A stretch of 13,919 bases of DNA from contig JAWANJ010000022.1 of assembly GCA_038895395.1 (NCBI GenBank), positions 1-13,919 on the forward strand, read 5' to 3'. This document shows positions 11,722-13,919 of the stretch, piece by piece (within the stretch, counting starts at the first letter, position 1; each line of letters opens with the position of its first letter). This stretch comes from DTGL01 sp038895395. GTDB taxonomy: Archaea > Iainarchaeota > Iainarchaeia > Iainarchaeales > DTGL01. The position numbers were made by a program, and so were the translations under genes. The notes below the pieces were generated by a model. The model did not search any database and was not told where the DNA came from. It saw nothing but the letters and a program-made list of their open reading frames with translations.

Positions 11722-13919
11722 ATGTTTCAAAATATTAGATTTTTTAGGTTATTTAGCTTCTTTTTGATGTTCAGCGTGCTGTTTTTATTTGCTTTTTCTG
11801 TAGCACCAACTGCTACAGTAACTTATCCAAGTGCTGGAAAATATTTGAAAAGTGGTGCTCAGATAATTGATTTTTCTGTTACAGACGAGGATGTAAATGG
11901 CATTGCTGGTAAGGAACTTAGGGTAGAAGTCTACTACAGCACCATCAAGGAGAGTTTTCAGAATTTTTTGGGCGATTATAACTTATCTGATGTAAATGCT
12001 GGCTATTGTCCTAGCAACAACTTTGCTTCAAGTGTAAACTGCAGGGTTAGAGTACTTTTTCCATCAGTGCCAGATGGCAGATATTACTTTGATTTAAATT
12101 TTTACGAAATAGAAGGAAGCGAAATAAAAGATTTTAACAAGATCTCAAGCGATGTTTTTTACGCTGACAATACCGAACCACAAATAACAGTTTTAGAACC
12201 TAATATTAGTTGCGACGGAAATGTTAGTAGCAATGTTAATAGAATAAGGTTTGATGTTAACGACTTTGATAGCGGGGTTTCACGTGTAGTTGTAGAGATA
12301 ACTGGTGCTCAAAGGGATAGTAATTTCTTATTCTCATTATTTTGTTCAACCACAAACAATAGTTTAAGCTACTCGTGCGACTACAACGAACAAGCGATTG
12401 ACAGAAATGGCACCTATGATGTTACGATAAAGGCCTATGATAGAGCAGAAAGCCCAACAGAATTATCCAATTTTACTACTTGTAATTTTAGGTTGAACTA
12501 TTCTGATACTACACCACCTGAAAGCCCTGCTGGCTTGGTTGGGTTCCCAGGACCAGCTTCAATAGCTCTTACGTGGTTTGCTAATAAGGAGTACGACATA
12601 AATGGTTACAGAATATATTACAAAACAACTGATTGCAATTTCACAAAACAAACAGGCATATTTGCTGGATTTACAAAACAGACAAACTATGTTTTACAGG
12701 ATCTAAACAGTGACCTCAACTATTATATAAGAATTTCAGCAGTAGATTACACAGGTAACGAAAGTGAGCTTTCTGACTGCAATAGAACAAGACCAGCACA
12801 AAGGCAACTGTTGCCTGCACCTGAGTTTTCCTCAACTACACATTCAAATAACACATGGAGCAAAGATAGAAATGCAGTAATAACTTGGAGCAGCGTTGCT
12901 GGTGCTTCTGGCTATTCCTGTACTTGGGATACAAACGCAAGTAAAGAGCCTGACCAAACTATAGATACAAACACTTATTGTGTAAACAGACTTTTTGATG
13001 TAAACGATTTAAAAGAGGGCATTTATTATCTAAAGGTTCGTGCTTGCGTATCTAACGGAAATTGTGGCAATATTGGAACCTTTACTGTAAAGATAGATTT
13101 CACAAAACCAAGCAGTCCAAAAAATCTTGAAGCATCACTTGAAAGAAATGGATACGTTAGGCTTACATGGGAAGCTTCAACAGACAACAAAAGTGGTATA
13201 AAAGAATATAGGATTTACAGAGGTACTTCTAGTGATTTCAACGTAGATGAAAACAACAGACGTGCGATTCTTGTAGATACAACATGGACTGATACACAAA
13301 CAAAGGCTGGCATAAAGTATTATTATAAGGTAATTGCTTTTGACAACGCTGGCAATGCAAGTGATCCAGCCAGCGTCAGCATAACAACAAAATCGTTGAG
13401 CATAGTTATAGACGTACCTCCCTATATAAGCAAAGGAAGTCATAGTGTCAGAATAAGAGCTACAGAAGAATTGATAGATGCATATGTATACATAAAGAAA
13501 GCCACTGACTCGAGCTGGATAAAAATAAAAGGACCAATTACAGATGACGATTTTACTGCAAATTTCTATGTAGAAAGCGGAGATGATGGCATAGCCAAAA
13601 TAAAAGTTCTCGCATATAATCTAGAAGAAACTATAGAGTCGTTTGAAATTGACACAAAGGAACCGAAAGTTACGTGGTTAAACCCAAGTCCCGGAGAAAA
13701 TTTAAGTGGCACTTACACATTGAAAGTAAAACTGGATGAGCCATCTACAAGGCTTGAAAGTGTTTCTTTTTACTATGATGGAAACAAAATAGCCACAGTA
13801 ACAAAAGCTTCAGAAGATGGTACATATTGGGTTGCAAGTTGGGATACTTCAAATGTTCCAAAAGGTGGTTATAGCCTAAAGGCTGTTGCCATAGACAAAG
13901 CAGGTAATGAAGGCTCAGC
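11722..13919 (+). CDS. Large secreted protein with fibronectin-III and Ig-like domains (3' end beyond window)
   Basis: The frame runs from the ATG at 11722 to the last base without a stop, so at least 732 residues are encoded. Residues 1-28 are a signal peptide (FRLFSFFLMFSVLFLFAF, cut near SVA); there is no lipobox Cys. Then come two beta-rich domains (about 29-148, 150-258), a fibronectin-III domain opening with TTPPESPAGL (about 260-355, ending near VDYTGNESE), a divergent FN3-like domain (365-457), a clear FN3 domain opening with KPSSPKNLEA (460-557, ending FDNAGNASD), another beta domain (560-645), and an Ig-like domain with SPGENLSGTY and DKAGNEGS (649 on). Twelve cysteines lie in the first 455 residues and none after. 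The role is inferred as adhesion or envelope structure. GGTGAT six bases before the ATG sets the start. It is divergent from the phosphorylase gene. Confidence 0.85.
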   Translation, partial: MFQNIRFFRLFSFFLMFSVLFLFAFSVAPTATVTYPSAGKYLKSGAQIIDFSVTDEDVNGIAGKELRVEVYYSTIKESFQNFLGDYNLSDVNAGYCPSNNFASSVNCRVRVLFPSVPDGRYYFDLNFYEIEGSEIKDFNKISSDVFYADNTEPQITVLEPNISCDGNVSSNVNRIRFDVNDFDSGVSRVVVEITGAQRDSNFLFSLFCSTTNNSLSYSCDYNEQAIDRNGTYDVTIKAYDRAESPTELSNFTTCNFRLNYSDTTPPESPAGLVGFPGPASIALTWFANKEYDINGYRIYYKTTDCNFTKQTGIFAGFTKQTNYVLQDLNSDLNYYIRISAVDYTGNESELSDCNRTRPAQRQLLPAPEFSSTTHSNNTWSKDRNAVITWSSVAGASGYSCTWDTNASKEPDQTIDTNTYCVNRLFDVNDLKEGIYYLKVRACVSNGNCGNIGTFTVKIDFTKPSSPKNLEASLERNGYVRLTWEASTDNKSGIKEYRIYRGTSSDFNVDENNRRAILVDTTWTDTQTKAGIKYYYKVIAFDNAGNASDPASVSITTKSLSIVIDVPPYISKGSHSVRIRATEELIDAYVYIKKATDSSWIKIKGPITDDDFTANFYVESGDDGIAKIKVLAYNLEETIESFEIDTKEPKVTWLNPSPGENLSGTYTLKVKLDEPSTRLESVSFYYDGNKIATVTKASEDGTYWVASWDTSNVPKGGYSLKAVAIDKAGNEGS

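Noticed and set aside
12641..12690. Short internal repeat in the surface protein (FTKQT twice within 15 residues)
   Set aside because: It is only five residues, within one FN3 domain, with no further copies. Chance or codon preference explains it.
13177..13443. Open frame of 88 codons on the - strand inside the FN3 protein
   Set aside because: It is antisense to a continuous + strand frame of over 2 kb with clear FN3 motifs, so it is a shadow.
1..13919. CRISPR array, tRNA, rRNA, insertion sequence or attachment site
   Set aside because: Coding is nearly continuous with gaps under about 110 bases. I saw no regularly spaced repeats, cloverleaf, transposase motifs or flanking direct repeats.

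Overview
The window looks archaeal. It is AT-rich. Several genes have a TATA-like box about 22-27 bases before an ATG that lacks a Shine-Dalgarno site (leaderless style), while operon-internal genes carry GGAGG or GGTGA ribosome sites. It encodes a bifunctional fructose-1,6-bisphosphate aldolase/phosphatase and a deaminase/phosphorylase pair typical of archaeal methylthioadenosine salvage. Both ends carry secreted or membrane-anchored surface proteins. I cannot assign a lineage from this alone; a small-genome (DPANN-like) or other uncultured archaeon would fit.

Layout. (1) 1-1590, + strand: 3' part of a cysteine-rich surface protein with a C-terminal membrane anchor. (2) 1591-7274, - strand: an apparent five-gene operon read right to left: UDP-glucose 6-dehydrogenase, FBP aldolase/phosphatase, sugar-1-phosphate nucleotidyltransferase, UDP-glucuronate decarboxylase (UDP-xylose synthase), and an alpha/alpha-toroid-like protein with a lysine-rich tail. 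(3) 7275-7344: a divergent promoter region with a perfect 9-bp inverted repeat just before the next gene. (4) 7345-9603, + strand: a ribbon-helix-helix/nucleotidyltransferase fusion, then an intact nucleotidyltransferase overlapping a hypoxanthine phosphoribosyltransferase gene. (5) 9604-9696: convergent terminator, with a possible 13-residue peptide on the - strand. (6) 9697-11615, - strand: methylthioinosine-type phosphorylase followed by an amidohydrolase of the 5'-deoxyadenosine/SAH/MTA deaminase family. (7) 11722 to the window end, + strand: a large secreted protein with fibronectin-III and Ig-like domains, with no stop before the end.

Two pathways can be read from the genes. The - strand operon would take gluconeogenic carbon (fructose 6-phosphate) towards UDP-glucose, UDP-glucuronate and UDP-xylose, presumably for glycans that could decorate surface proteins such as those at the window edges. 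The second is a deaminase-first purine salvage route: methylthioadenosine to methylthioinosine to hypoxanthine to IMP, with all three enzymes in 2.7 kb.

The most unusual item is the RHH-nucleotidyltransferase fusion. Its catalytic signature is eroded and a palindrome sits at its own start in the promoter region shared with the sugar-nucleotide operon. I infer a sugar-nucleotide-sensing, self-regulating repressor. No gene-free stretch exceeds about 110 bases, and I see no tRNA, rRNA, CRISPR array or insertion sequence.
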